Below, in pieces: positions 1-6,428 of a stretch of DNA of 10,539 bases. The notes under the pieces were generated by a model. The model was not told the origin of the DNA. It made no database searches and saw only the letters and a program-made list of their open reading frames with translations. Source of the DNA: Acidobacteriota bacterium (GTDB taxonomy: Bacteria > Actinomycetota > Acidimicrobiia > Acidimicrobiales > SHLQ01). Every line of letters begins with the position of its first letter. Positions within the stretch are counted from its first letter, which is position 1. The DNA is taken from positions 1 to 10,539 of the forward strand of contig JADFOM010000067.1 of assembly GCA_022562835.1 (NCBI GenBank), in the 5' to 3' direction. A program made the translations under genes and the position numbers.

Positions 1-2073
1 GAAATCCGCGGTGATCTTCTTGACCGTCTCGTGCACCCGACGGCGGAACGCCTCGAATTCGGGCCGGAGACCGTCCGTCCTCCCCGGGTCTCCTCCTGAG
101 TCCCGGTGCTCTTCGATCACCCGGCGAAACTGCCTCCAGACGCGCTGAAGGAACCGGTAACAGCCGGGCACCGCCCGGTCGGTCCATTCCGCGTCCCGCT
201 CTGGGGGGCCGATAAAAAGCGTGTAGAGCCGTTGCGTGTCGGTGCCGTATTCCTCGATAATCGCCTCGGGCGGCACAACGTTGCCGGACGATTTCGACAT
301 GACCTCGAGCCGCCCGGTCCGCTCGGATTTTTTGCAGATCATCCCTTGGGTAAAGAGGTTGGCGAACGGCTCGTCGAACCCGATGAGTCCCTCATCGTAG
401 ATCACCTTCGTCACAAACCGGGCGTAAAGCAGGTGCATGATCGCGTGCTCGACACCGCCGATGTATTGATCGACGGGCAGCCACCGGTCGCAAAGCTGCG
501 AGTCGAACGGTTTCGTGTCGTCGTTCGGCGTGAGATAGCGGAGGAAGTACCACGACGAGTCGACGAACGTGTCCATCGTGTCGGTCTCACGCCGCGCGTC
601 GCCTCCGCAGTTCGGGCAGGTCGCCGCTAGGAAACCCTCGTGAAACTGGAGCGGCGACTGGCCCGTCGGCATGAACTCGACGTCATCGGGCAGCTCGATC
701 GGCAACTCATCGTCAGGTACCGGCTGCACCCCACATGCATCGCAGTAGACCATCGGAATTGGACAACCCCAATAGCGTTGCCGCGACAGCAACCAGTCGC
801 GCAGGCGGTAGTTGACCGTGCTGCTGCCGAGCCCCTCGGACTCGATCCAGTCAATCGCCTTGGCTGTTGCATCGTCGATGCCTAGACCATCGAGCCAATC
901 ACTATTGATCGCCGGCCCATCACCGCTGTACGCCTCGCCCTCAAAGCCTTCCGGCGGCTGCACCGTGCGGACGATGTCAACGCCATACGCGGTAGCGAAG
1001 TCCCAGTCTCGCTGATCTTGTCCAGGCACCGCCATGATGGCGCCAGTGCCGTAGGTCATCAGCACGTAGTCGGCCAGGAACAGGGGGATCGGTTTTCCGG
1101 TGAATGGGTTTATGACCGAGCTTCCTGTGGCCACGCCGCGCTTGTCGAGCGCGCCGCCTGAAGCGAGCCGTTCGATGTCGGAGCGCTCTGCGACCTCTGC
1201 GACAAACGCTTCGACTGCGCCACGCTGGGTGTCTGCTGTCAGCTCGTCGACGCGGGGGTGTTCTGGAGACATGACCGCGAAGGTCATACCGAAGCCGGTG
1301 TCAGGTCGGGTCGTGAAGACCGCAACACCCGCAACGTCGGAGCGTTGTGTGCCGTCGGCATCGGCAATGGGCAGCGCGAACTCGACGCCCTTGCTGCGGC
1401 CAATCCAGTTGCGCTGCATTCGCTTGACGCGTTCGGGCCAGTCGAGGTCATCGAGGTCGTCGAGCAACTGCTCCGCATAGTCGGTTATGCGATAAAACCA
1501 CTGCTCCATCTCACGGCGCTCTACCAGATCACCGGAACGTTCGCACGTGCCGTCTGACAGCACCTGTTCGTTGGCCAATACGGTCTGGCAGCCCGGACAC
1601 CAGTTGACGGGCGCCTCGGCGCGATAGGCCAAGCCAGCCTCGTGGAACCTCTTGAAGATCCACTGAGTCCAGCGCATGAACTCGGGGTCATGGCTACACA
1701 CCTGACGGCGCCAGTCGTAGACCGCGCCGATTCGGCGCAGCGATGCTGACAGCTCGGCGATCCGGTCCTCTGTGAAGACGCGGGGATGGACGCCGGACTT
1801 GATCGCTGCGTTCTCTGCCGGGAGTCCGAAGCTGTCGAAGCCGATCGGCGACAGGACCTTCTTGCCGTTCATCGTGTGATAACGCACCAGCAGGTCGCCG
1901 AATGTGTAGTTGCGCACGTGTCCGATGTGGGCGGGTCCGCTCGGGTACGGGTACATCGACAAGACGTAGGCGGTCTCGCCCGGCTCGTCGTTGTCGACCT
2001 CGTAGGTACGCTCGTCGAGCCAATACTGCTGCCAGCGCGGCTCGATCTCGCCCGGTCGGTATGTGGATGCCAT
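1..2073 (-). CDS. leuS: Leucyl-tRNA synthetase, C-terminus beyond the window
   Basis: Charges tRNA-Leu with leucine in the cytoplasm. The frame is open for 691 codons from the ATG at 2073-2071 to the left edge, against roughly 800-870 for the whole family, so the anticodon-binding and C-terminal domains are mostly missing. Visible parts: class I HIGH motif (residues 49-52, PSGPAHIGHVRNYT), FGLPAENAA at 83-91, Cys pair NWCPGC (157-162), CP1 editing domain with TTRPDTGFG (254-262) and GTGAIMAVPGQDQRD (342-356), zinc-type Cys pairs CDAC (444-447) and CPNC (486-489), and the KMSKS loop as VMSKS (591-595). The editing Asp is kept, but the usual His beside it is Gln. Lys to Val at the first KMSKS position also occurs, as I recall, in other bacterial LeuRS. 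No clear Shine-Dalgarno precedes the start. Arg codon use changes sharply near residue 493 (see findings). Identity is certain. Confidence 0.97.
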   Translation of the reverse strand, partial: MASTYRPGEIEPRWQQYWLDERTYEVDNDEPGETAYVLSMYPYPSGPAHIGHVRNYTFGDLLVRYHTMNGKKVLSPIGFDSFGLPAENAAIKSGVHPRVFTEDRIAELSASLRRIGAVYDWRRQVCSHDPEFMRWTQWIFKRFHEAGLAYRAEAPVNWCPGCQTVLANEQVLSDGTCERSGDLVERREMEQWFYRITDYAEQLLDDLDDLDWPERVKRMQRNWIGRSKGVEFALPIADADGTQRSDVAGVAVFTTRPDTGFGMTFAVMSPEHPRVDELTADTQRGAVEAFVAEVAERSDIERLASGGALDKRGVATGSSVINPFTGKPIPLFLADYVLMTYGTGAIMAVPGQDQRDWDFATAYGVDIVRTVQPPEGFEGEAYSGDGPAINSDWLDGLGIDDATAKAIDWIESEGLGSSTVNYRLRDWLLSRQRYWGCPIPMVYCDACGVQPVPDDELPIELPDDVEFMPTGQSPLQFHEGFLAATCPNCGGDARRETDTMDTFVDSSWYFLRYLTPNDDTKPFDSQLCDRWLPVDQYIGGVEHAIMHLLYARFVTKVIYDEGLIGFDEPFANLFTQGMICKKSERTGRLEVMSKSSGNVVPPEAIIEEYGTDTQRLYTLFIGPPERDAEWTDRAVPGCYRFLQRVWRQFRRVIEEHRDSGGDPGRTDGLRPEFEAFRRRVHETVKKITADF

Positions 2074-2240
2074 GGGTGCTGAGCTTACCGACAGCAATCA
2101 GCACGGGGATCGACTATTGGGGGCATCGTGCGGAGTTGACGTCGGCTGACAAGCGCGTCGACGTTTCGCGTGACTGCTACAGTGACGACTCCGATTCGGC
2201 CAAGCTGGCAGTATCGGAATACAGCCGAACGATTTCTCCA
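2074..2240. other. Gap between leuS and the tRNA region
   Basis: No gene is supported here. It must contain the leuS promoter on the minus strand, but no well-spaced pair of boxes is evident. The plus strand has an isolated TGCTACAGT (2175-2183) resembling an extended -10. Confidence 0.4.
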
Positions 2241-2289
2241 GGGGCTATAGCTCAGCTACAAGCACGGTCATGGCTTGCCATGGCAGAGC
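2241..2289 (+). pseudogene. tRNA-Ala 5' remnant with an insertion in the D-loop
   Basis: The first 15 bases (2241-2255) are identical to the first 15 of the intact tRNA-Ala 76 bp downstream. After 25 unrelated bases (2256-2280), TGGCAGAGC at 2281-2289 matches the next block of the real gene (2333-2341). The copy therefore covers about the first 25 nt of the tRNA, acceptor 5' strand plus D-arm, split inside the D-loop. There is no anticodon arm, T arm or 3' acceptor strand, so it cannot fold as a tRNA. Its 3' part overlaps the likely -35 region of the functional gene. Duplication followed by decay is an inference. Confidence 0.6.
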
Positions 2290-2305
2290 CGACGCCACCT
2301 AACAT
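2275..2305 (+). promoter_or_regulatory. Possible promoter of the tRNA-Ala gene
   Basis: TTGCCA (2275-2280) and TAACAT (2300-2305) resemble sigma-70 -35 and -10 boxes and would start transcription a few bases before the mature tRNA end at 2317. The 19-nt spacer is longer than the preferred 17, so the call is weak. A TG-extended -10-like TGCTACAGT at 2175-2183 lies further up, but no -35 fits it. Confidence 0.35.
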
Positions 2306-2316
2306 CCGAACACACC

Positions 2317-2389
2317 GGGGCTATAGCTCAGTTGGCAGAGCGCTTCCATGGCATGGAAGAGGTCGAGGGTTCAATTCCCTCTAGCTCCA
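2317..2389 (+). tRNA. tRNA-Ala, anticodon GGC
   Basis: A 73-nt cloverleaf with every arm paired: acceptor GGGGCTA/TAGCTCC, D stem GCTC/GAGC, anticodon stem CTTCC/GGAAG with loop ATGGCAT, a 5-nt variable loop AGGTC, and T stem GAGGG/CCCTC with loop TTCAATT. The discriminator base is A. The anticodon GGC reads GCC and GCU alanine codons. The acceptor contains the G3:U70 wobble pair, the classic alanine identity element, which confirms the assignment independently of the anticodon. The 3' CCA is not encoded and must be added by nucleotidyltransferase. Confidence 0.97.
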
Positions 2390-2496
2390 CTGCAAATCCG
2401 GGGTTCTAGCAACAACATCGTGGCGCGTCGGTGTGCACCGCCTGATGCCGCGTTGGCGTGCCACATCACGGTTCCGGTTTGTGACACCATGCCCGC

Positions 2497-3225
2497 ATGA
2501 GCGACTACGACATCGAATTCCATTGGGATCCAATCTGCCCATTCGCGTGGATCACCTCGCGCTGGGTGAACCAGGTCGTAGCTCAACGGAACTATCGGGT
2601 CGACTGGCGCTTCATCTCACTTCGCCTGCTCAACAAGGACAAGGACTACGCGACCGATTTTCCACCGGAGTACCCACAGTTACACGGAGCGGGGCTTCGC
2701 ATGTTACGCGTCGCAGCTTCGGTGCGAACCGAGCATGGCCGTGACACGATGGGGCCGCTGTACACCGCACTGGGCGAACGGCTTTGGGATACGCCGCCAA
2801 GCCAAGGCGTAGCTAACACCGCAATGACCGATTCGGGAACAGACGAACTCGTCTCATCCGTGCTCAGCTCGCTCGATCTGCCCGCGACACACGTCGGCGC
2901 TGCCGATGACACCTCGTGGGACGAAGAACTTACCGCCGAGACCGAACACGCCCTCGCACGCACCGGTCGCGACGTTGGTACACCCATCATCAGCTTCGAA
3001 CCGCCCGACGGGCCTTCTTTCTTCGGTCCCGTCATCAGCCGCCTGCCTTCTGACGACGAAGCCGTTGAGCTGTGGGACGCCATCATTACCCTCTCGCGCT
3101 GGGCTGGCTTCGCCGAGCTGAAGCGATCACTACGCGAGGTCCCTCAGCTAGCAGCGCTCGGCTATAACGACGACGACGAATCGATTGTCGAGCAAGATTG
3201 GAAGGGCGGACGCCGGGTCAGCTGA
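2497..3225 (+). CDS. Mycothiol-dependent nitroreductase (Rv2466c) family protein, thioredoxin fold
   Basis: A 242-residue DsbA-like thioredoxin-fold protein matching the Rv2466c family of mycothiol-dependent reductases. Family landmarks are the N-terminal WDPICPFAWITSRW (residues 10-23), GPLYTALGER near 86-95, VGTPIISF with the cis-proline, FFGPVISRLP, and LWDAIITLSRWAGFAELKR near the C-terminus. The family uses mycothiol and reduces disulfides or nitro compounds in the cytoplasm. Here the usual CPWC centre is CPFA: Cys14 is kept and the second Cys is Ala17, so any redox chemistry must be monothiol, probably through mixed disulfides with mycothiol. A charged tail of about 30 residues follows the conserved domain. 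The ATG start puts the motif at the usual distance from the N-terminus, but no Shine-Dalgarno is evident. The cupin gene follows after 59 nt. The substrate is unknown. Confidence 0.85.
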   Translation: MSDYDIEFHWDPICPFAWITSRWVNQVVAQRNYRVDWRFISLRLLNKDKDYATDFPPEYPQLHGAGLRMLRVAASVRTEHGRDTMGPLYTALGERLWDTPPSQGVANTAMTDSGTDELVSSVLSSLDLPATHVGAADDTSWDEELTAETEHALARTGRDVGTPIISFEPPDGPSFFGPVISRLPSDDEAVELWDAIITLSRWAGFAELKRSLREVPQLAALGYNDDDESIVEQDWKGGRRVS

Positions 3226-3284
3226 TCCCCTGCTACCCAGCTCCAACTAGTGAACTGGCAGCGCAAAGCGCGACAATTGCCGCT

Positions 3285-3635
3285 ATGTCGCAGAACCTTG
3301 AATTCGACGAACGACCCTGGGGTAACTACCAAGTCCTCGCCGACGAATCCGACCACAAGGTCAAGCGCATTACGGTTCATCCCTCTCAGCGCCTCAGCTA
3401 TCAACGCCACCAGCAGCGCAGCGAACACTGGTTCGTGACCCAGGGAACAGCAACCGTCACCCTCGACGGAGACGTCATCGAACGCGGCTCAGGCACGAGC
3501 ATCGACATCCCAGCAGGCGCAGCACATCGCGTCGCGAACGCAGGGCCCGAAAACCTCGTCTTCATCGAGGTGCAGCTAGGCACCTATTTCGGCGAGGACG
3601 ACATCGAGCGCCTCGAAGATGACTACGGTCGCTAG
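3285..3635 (+). CDS. Stand-alone cupin, type II phosphomannose isomerase C-terminal domain family
   Basis: A 116-residue single-domain cupin resembling the isomerase domain found at the C-terminus of ManC/AlgA bifunctional enzymes. Diagnostic parts are ERPWGNYQVL (residues 9-18), HKVKRITV (24-31), the metal-binding stretch RHQQRSEHW (41-49), IPAGAAHRV (75-83), and the tail GEDDIERLEDDYGR (103-116). In the family this domain binds a divalent metal and interconverts mannose-6-phosphate and fructose-6-phosphate. The common HxH of cupin motif 1 is H42-Q-Q44 here, so one usual metal ligand is Gln; His48 and His81 remain. No nucleotidyltransferase domain or mannose-pathway gene is near, so activity on mannose-6-phosphate is not assured. 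I chose ATG 3285 because upstream in-frame starts overlap the preceding gene and family homology begins at residue 6. It may be co-transcribed with the nitroreductase-like gene. Confidence 0.85.
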   Translation: MSQNLEFDERPWGNYQVLADESDHKVKRITVHPSQRLSYQRHQQRSEHWFVTQGTATVTLDGDVIERGSGTSIDIPAGAAHRVANAGPENLVFIEVQLGTYFGEDDIERLEDDYGR

Positions 3636-3641
3636 GGGTGT

Positions 3642-3731
3642 GGGGTCAGGTCTCACTAACTATTAACTCACGAGCGTCCTCGTCGCGCGACACGGGATGG
3701 TGAGAGTTAGTAGTTAGTGAGACCTGACCCC
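3642..3731. repeat. Long palindrome (28-bp arms) between convergent genes
   Basis: Arms 3642-3669 and 3704-3731 are reverse complements over 28 bp; the only exception is 3663/3710, which is a G-U pair in plus-strand RNA. The arms begin and end GGGGTCAGGTCTCAC... / ...GTGAGACCTGACCCC. The 34-nt centre holds a smaller palindrome, GTCGCGCGAC (3682-3691 region). The element lies 6 nt after the cupin stop and its last base is part of the rsfS TAG stop. It could act as a two-way transcription terminator, although neither side has a U-tract. The long perfect stem with short centre also fits a REP/MITE-like mobile palindrome. No target-site duplication is evident. Confidence 0.85.
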
Positions 3732-4105
3732 TACAGGCCGGTATCGACAGGCTCACAGTCAGACCAGAGACGTTCTAGGTCATAGACAGCGCGCGACTCT
3801 TGGTCGAAGACGTGCACGATGAAGTCGCCATAATCCATCAGAACCCATTGATAGGTCTCAAGACCCTCAATCCACAGAGGTCGCGGGCCTCCGACTTCGA
3901 CGATTTGATGCTCGACCTCATCGACAATCGCCCGCACCTGGCGTTGGTTGCGTCCCGAGACAATGAGAAACCACTCTGTAATACCGAGAACGTCACCAAC
4001 ATCGAGGATGATCGCATCCTCAGCGAGTTTGTCATCGGCGCCGCGTGCTCCGGCCCGAATCCAGTCGATTCTGATGTCGGTCGTGATCGAGTTCACTACT
4101 CTCAT
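3731..4105 (-). CDS. rsfS: Ribosomal silencing factor RsfS (YbeB/Iojap family)
   Basis: A 124-residue protein, typical family length. RsfS binds ribosomal protein uL14 on the 50S subunit and blocks joining with 30S when nutrients are scarce. Recognisable segments are KLAEDAIILDVGDVLGITEW (residues 26-45), FLIVSGRNQRQVRAIVDEVE (46-65), WIEGLETYQWVLMDYGDFIV (78-97), and FDQESRAVYDLERLWSD (100-116). It is the last gene of the minus-strand cluster nadD - LCP-like - rsfS, 73 nt after its upstream neighbour; nadD-rsfS proximity is common in bacteria. The TAG stop shares its final base position (3731) with the palindrome edge. The ATG at 4105-4103 has no strong Shine-Dalgarno. A GTG three codons in is an alternative start. 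Confidence 0.95.
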   Translation of the reverse strand: MRVVNSITTDIRIDWIRAGARGADDKLAEDAIILDVGDVLGITEWFLIVSGRNQRQVRAIVDEVEHQIVEVGGPRPLWIEGLETYQWVLMDYGDFIVHVFDQESRAVYDLERLWSDCEPVDTGL

Positions 4106-4178
4106 GATACCGGCTGGTCACACCCGGTGCCCCAATTTGCCAGCCGACGAAATGCTAGATCGAGGTCGCCGACGGTGC

Positions 4179-5426
4179 CTACGGCTCCCAATCCCTTCCA
4201 AGCGTGACCTCCACATCGAACAACGGTCCCTCCGACGCAACCAACGTGGGTTCGGCGGCGCCGATAGCGTCTGCCATGTCGGCCGCGATTTGCGCGAAGG
4301 ATTCGTCGTAGTAGATGACCTCGCTGCGCTCCTGGTCAAAGACCAGCTCGTTCCGCAACAACACCAGCTCGGCTCCGGCCGTCGTTAGAGCAGGAATTGC
4401 TGTGTCGCGGGCGGTCGCATCACCTGCACCGTCGCTGAGCTCCAACCTCGCCCGCGCTCCTGGATAAGGCGCTGTCGGAAGCGGCACGATCGCGGCTGAC
4501 ATCGAGGCGATCTGATCGGCATCATCGGCTCTGATCAGATAGATCGGGCGTTCCTCGCCATCGGAAAACTCGGGCGTGACCGGGAGCGAAAGATCGTTTA
4601 CGGGTCCCGCTGCGAGTTCGCCGAGCAGCTCGCCGAACGGCTCGGAGGATCCAACGACCGAATCTACTGCGGCTTGGTCATTAGCGAGCTCGACGAGCAG
4701 TGCGACCCACAGCCGACGTTGGCGGTCGGTGCGGTTCAATGGTGACTCACCATCGCCGAGGACCTCGAAATACGACACAAGTTCGGAAGCGTCAAACTGG
4801 TGTGTCCCTGAAACGATCGAATCAGAAGGGTCGACGGTGGTGATCGGGTCGACGACCGTGATCTCGATTGGGGCCACCGCATTCAACAGCTGCTCGAAGG
4901 CATCGGCATCGAGCACAGACTCACCCTCTGTAAACCCGAAGCCGAGCAGCCCGCCGACACCAACAGCTAGACCATCGACGCCTTGGTCCTCGAAGAGTGC
5001 CGAAAGCAAGATTGGATCGGTGAGGCCCGGTGCAGTCACTTGAGTATCCGCGGGAATCACGAGAACAGATCCTCCTTCGGCTTCGTCCTCATCGCCAATG
5101 AGCACCGACACCCCTGTCAAGGCACCCTCGCTACCGGTATGGGCGACCATCGCAGTCTCTGTCGGCTCCACGACTGCGGTCCATCCCGGCGCGTTCGGAT
5201 CCTCGATCGCCTTCGGTATCTCGGGCGTGCCAGTGCTGCCCAACACCTTGTCGGTGCCCGCCAGCGCGACAAGTGCTCCGCCAACCGCAACGGCGAGCAA
5301 CGCTACTGGAAATCCGATCATCCAATAGAGGGACATACGTACCGGTTCTCGGTGCGATCGCGGTAAGCCGTGTTCGGTGACCCCCTCCGGATCGGCTCGA
5401 GGTGGTGAAGGTTCGGAGGTGGTCAT
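4179..5426 (-). CDS. Membrane protein with degenerate LCP domain and LytR C-terminal domain
   Basis: A 415-residue protein with a charged cytoplasmic N-terminus (1-32), one membrane helix (about 33-57), and the rest outside. Residues about 100-250 follow the LytR-CpsA-Psr pattern: LVIPADTQV (122-130) aligns with the family IPRDT strand, DADAFEQLLNAVAPIEITVV (173-192) with the conserved valine-rich core, and DASELVSYFEVL...NRTDRQRRL (212-239) with the LaYaRvR...R..RQ segment. Residues about 325-413 look like a LytR_C domain: RARLELSDGAGDATARD, then SEVIYYDESFAQIAADMA, then FDVEVTLGRDW. LCP enzymes attach glycopolymers to peptidoglycan, but the IPRDT Arg is Ala126 and the RxR pair is lost, so this copy may be non-catalytic. 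It starts 16 nt after the nadD stop, consistent with one operon. Fold assignment is moderately sure, function unknown. Confidence 0.75.
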   Translation of the reverse strand: MTTSEPSPPRADPEGVTEHGLPRSHREPVRMSLYWMIGFPVALLAVAVGGALVALAGTDKVLGSTGTPEIPKAIEDPNAPGWTAVVEPTETAMVAHTGSEGALTGVSVLIGDEDEAEGGSVLVIPADTQVTAPGLTDPILLSALFEDQGVDGLAVGVGGLLGFGFTEGESVLDADAFEQLLNAVAPIEITVVDPITTVDPSDSIVSGTHQFDASELVSYFEVLGDGESPLNRTDRQRRLWVALLVELANDQAAVDSVVGSSEPFGELLGELAAGPVNDLSLPVTPEFSDGEERPIYLIRADDADQIASMSAAIVPLPTAPYPGARARLELSDGAGDATARDTAIPALTTAGAELVLLRNELVFDQERSEVIYYDESFAQIAADMADAIGAAEPTLVASEGPLFDVEVTLGRDWEP

Positions 5427-5442
5427 GGCCGATGGTTATCGT

Positions 5443-6054
5443 TCATTCGCCACCACCGTAGAGGCCGACTTCAGCCACATACGCGATCACAGGATCCGGC
5501 ACCAGCCAACGAACCGATCGGCCGAGCTTGATCTGGTTTCTCAACTGACTCGACGACAGATCGACAAGCGGACTCGTGACGGTTCGCAGTTCCCAGCCCT
5601 CTTGTACCACGGCCTGCTCGCTACCGGGGCGAGCGACGACCACGATCGTCGCCAACTCGGCGACGATCTCGCGGCGTTCCCACGTGTCGAGCCCCGCTGC
5701 GCTGTCGGACCCGATCACGAGATACCAATCGACTTCGGGTTCTTGTGATGCCAGTTCCTCCAGAGTGTCGGCGGTATAGCTCGGCCCGCGGCGCCGGACC
5801 TCGAGATCATCGACCTGGAAATCCGGCACACCCTCGATGGCCAATTGCGTCATCTCTTGACGGTGCCGCGCCTCTGTGACCGCTTCGAACCGCGTTTTTT
5901 GCCATGGGTCGCCAGCTACCACGAACCGCACCGCCTCTAGGTCAAACCCCTCCACTGCAGCCCGCGCGGCAGCCAGATGGCCGACATGGGGTGGATCGAA
6001 GGTCCCCCCGAAGAGGCCGATTTTGCGTCGACCACGAAAATCCTCGCCCTGCAC
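5443..6054 (-). CDS. nadD: Nicotinate-nucleotide adenylyltransferase
   Basis: Transfers AMP from ATP to nicotinate mononucleotide, giving deamido-NAD in the cytoplasmic NAD pathway. At 203 residues it has normal length. Motifs: nucleotide-binding GGTFDPPHVGHL (16-27) with the HxGH catalytic signature (23-26), GPSYTADTL (90-98) contacting the pyridine nucleotide, VIGSDSAAGLDTW (113-125), and SSSQLR (167-172), the ISSTxIR-type ATP site. The start is GTG at 6054-6052: an in-frame TAG lies seven codons upstream, and the Rossmann strand begins at residue 11, so no shorter start is likely. It is first of the nadD - LCP-like - rsfS cluster. The proA/proB/obgE genes that often precede nadD are absent directly upstream; a non-coding stretch and a divergent sigma gene lie there instead. 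Confidence 0.96.
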   Translation of the reverse strand: MQGEDFRGRRKIGLFGGTFDPPHVGHLAAARAAVEGFDLEAVRFVVAGDPWQKTRFEAVTEARHRQEMTQLAIEGVPDFQVDDLEVRRRGPSYTADTLEELASQEPEVDWYLVIGSDSAAGLDTWERREIVAELATIVVVARPGSEQAVVQEGWELRTVTSPLVDLSSSQLRNQIKLGRSVRWLVPDPVIAYVAEVGLYGGGE

Positions 6055-6428
6055 GGCTAGATAGTCTAGGCTCTACGGCGCACAGGAGGCGCTTCGCCTT
6101 TTGTGCATGCGCGTGGTGGAACATCCCGACGATGTGACAACACATGCGGTATGGCCTATTGTTACAGTTGTAGCCTGATGAGGTCGATAGCACGCATATT
6201 GGTGAACGACTAGATCAGGAAAACATATATGACGAGCACTCCATGACCGGGAGCCTTGGTGCCCCGAACATGGCAGCACGCGGCAAATCAGCGTGACCAA
6301 GGTCATATCAATCCGGGAAGCAATGCCACCGTGGTGTTGTTGTAAGTTACACAGCGCCGAACTTGATTCGGCCTCGCATCGAAACCTGTGGACAGGATGG
6401 CACGACCATCCCGATAGGAACGGAAAAT
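6055..6428. promoter_or_regulatory. 374-nt divergent intergenic region, nadD / sigma factor
   Basis: No conserved protein is encoded. It must hold the promoters of nadD (minus) and the sigma gene (plus), but no pair of boxes with good spacing stands out on either strand. Contents: the hairpin at 6080-6106; short palindromes TGACCAAGGTCA (6294-6305) and TGTAAGTTACA (6341-6351), which could be operators; and small open frames at 6178-6213, 6229-6246 and 6243-6296. The 6229 frame is preceded by AGGA at a suitable distance, and its stop overlaps the 6243 start as ATGA. A long leader or small RNA is possible but unproven. Confidence 0.5.
6080..6106 (+). other. 12-bp hairpin upstream of nadD
   Basis: GCACAGGAGGCG (6080-6091) pairs with CGCCTTTTGTGC (6095-6106) across a CTT loop. 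All 12 pairs form in plus-strand RNA, two of them G-U; on the minus strand the same two positions are A-C mismatches. The asymmetry suggests the plus-strand transcript is the structured one. No U-run follows, so it is not a standard terminator. It lies 25 nt before the nadD start and would fall in the nadD leader if transcription starts further up. Confidence 0.5.

Noticed and set aside
106..630. A 174-codon plus-strand open frame opposite leuS
   Set aside because: It lies wholly antisense to the leuS frame, which carries unmistakable LeuRS motifs. The plus-strand product is Arg/Pro-rich with no recognisable family.
2241..2316. A second complete tRNA gene
   Set aside because: The D stem cannot pair across the 25-nt insertion, and no anticodon or T arm with the TTC core follows before the real tRNA begins.
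3198..3284. Longer N-terminus for the cupin, starting inside the preceding gene
   Set aside because: It would overlap the nitroreductase-like gene by 28 nt and add 29 residues with no similarity to the family. ATG 3285 begins just before the conserved ERPWG.
6363..6428. TTG start adding 22 residues to the sigma factor
   Set aside because: The extension is not part of region 1.2, and AGGAA sits properly before ATG 6429.
6107..6428. A known structured RNA (SRP RNA, tmRNA, RNase P or a riboswitch)
   Set aside because: I found none of their hallmark sequences. Only short palindromes are present.
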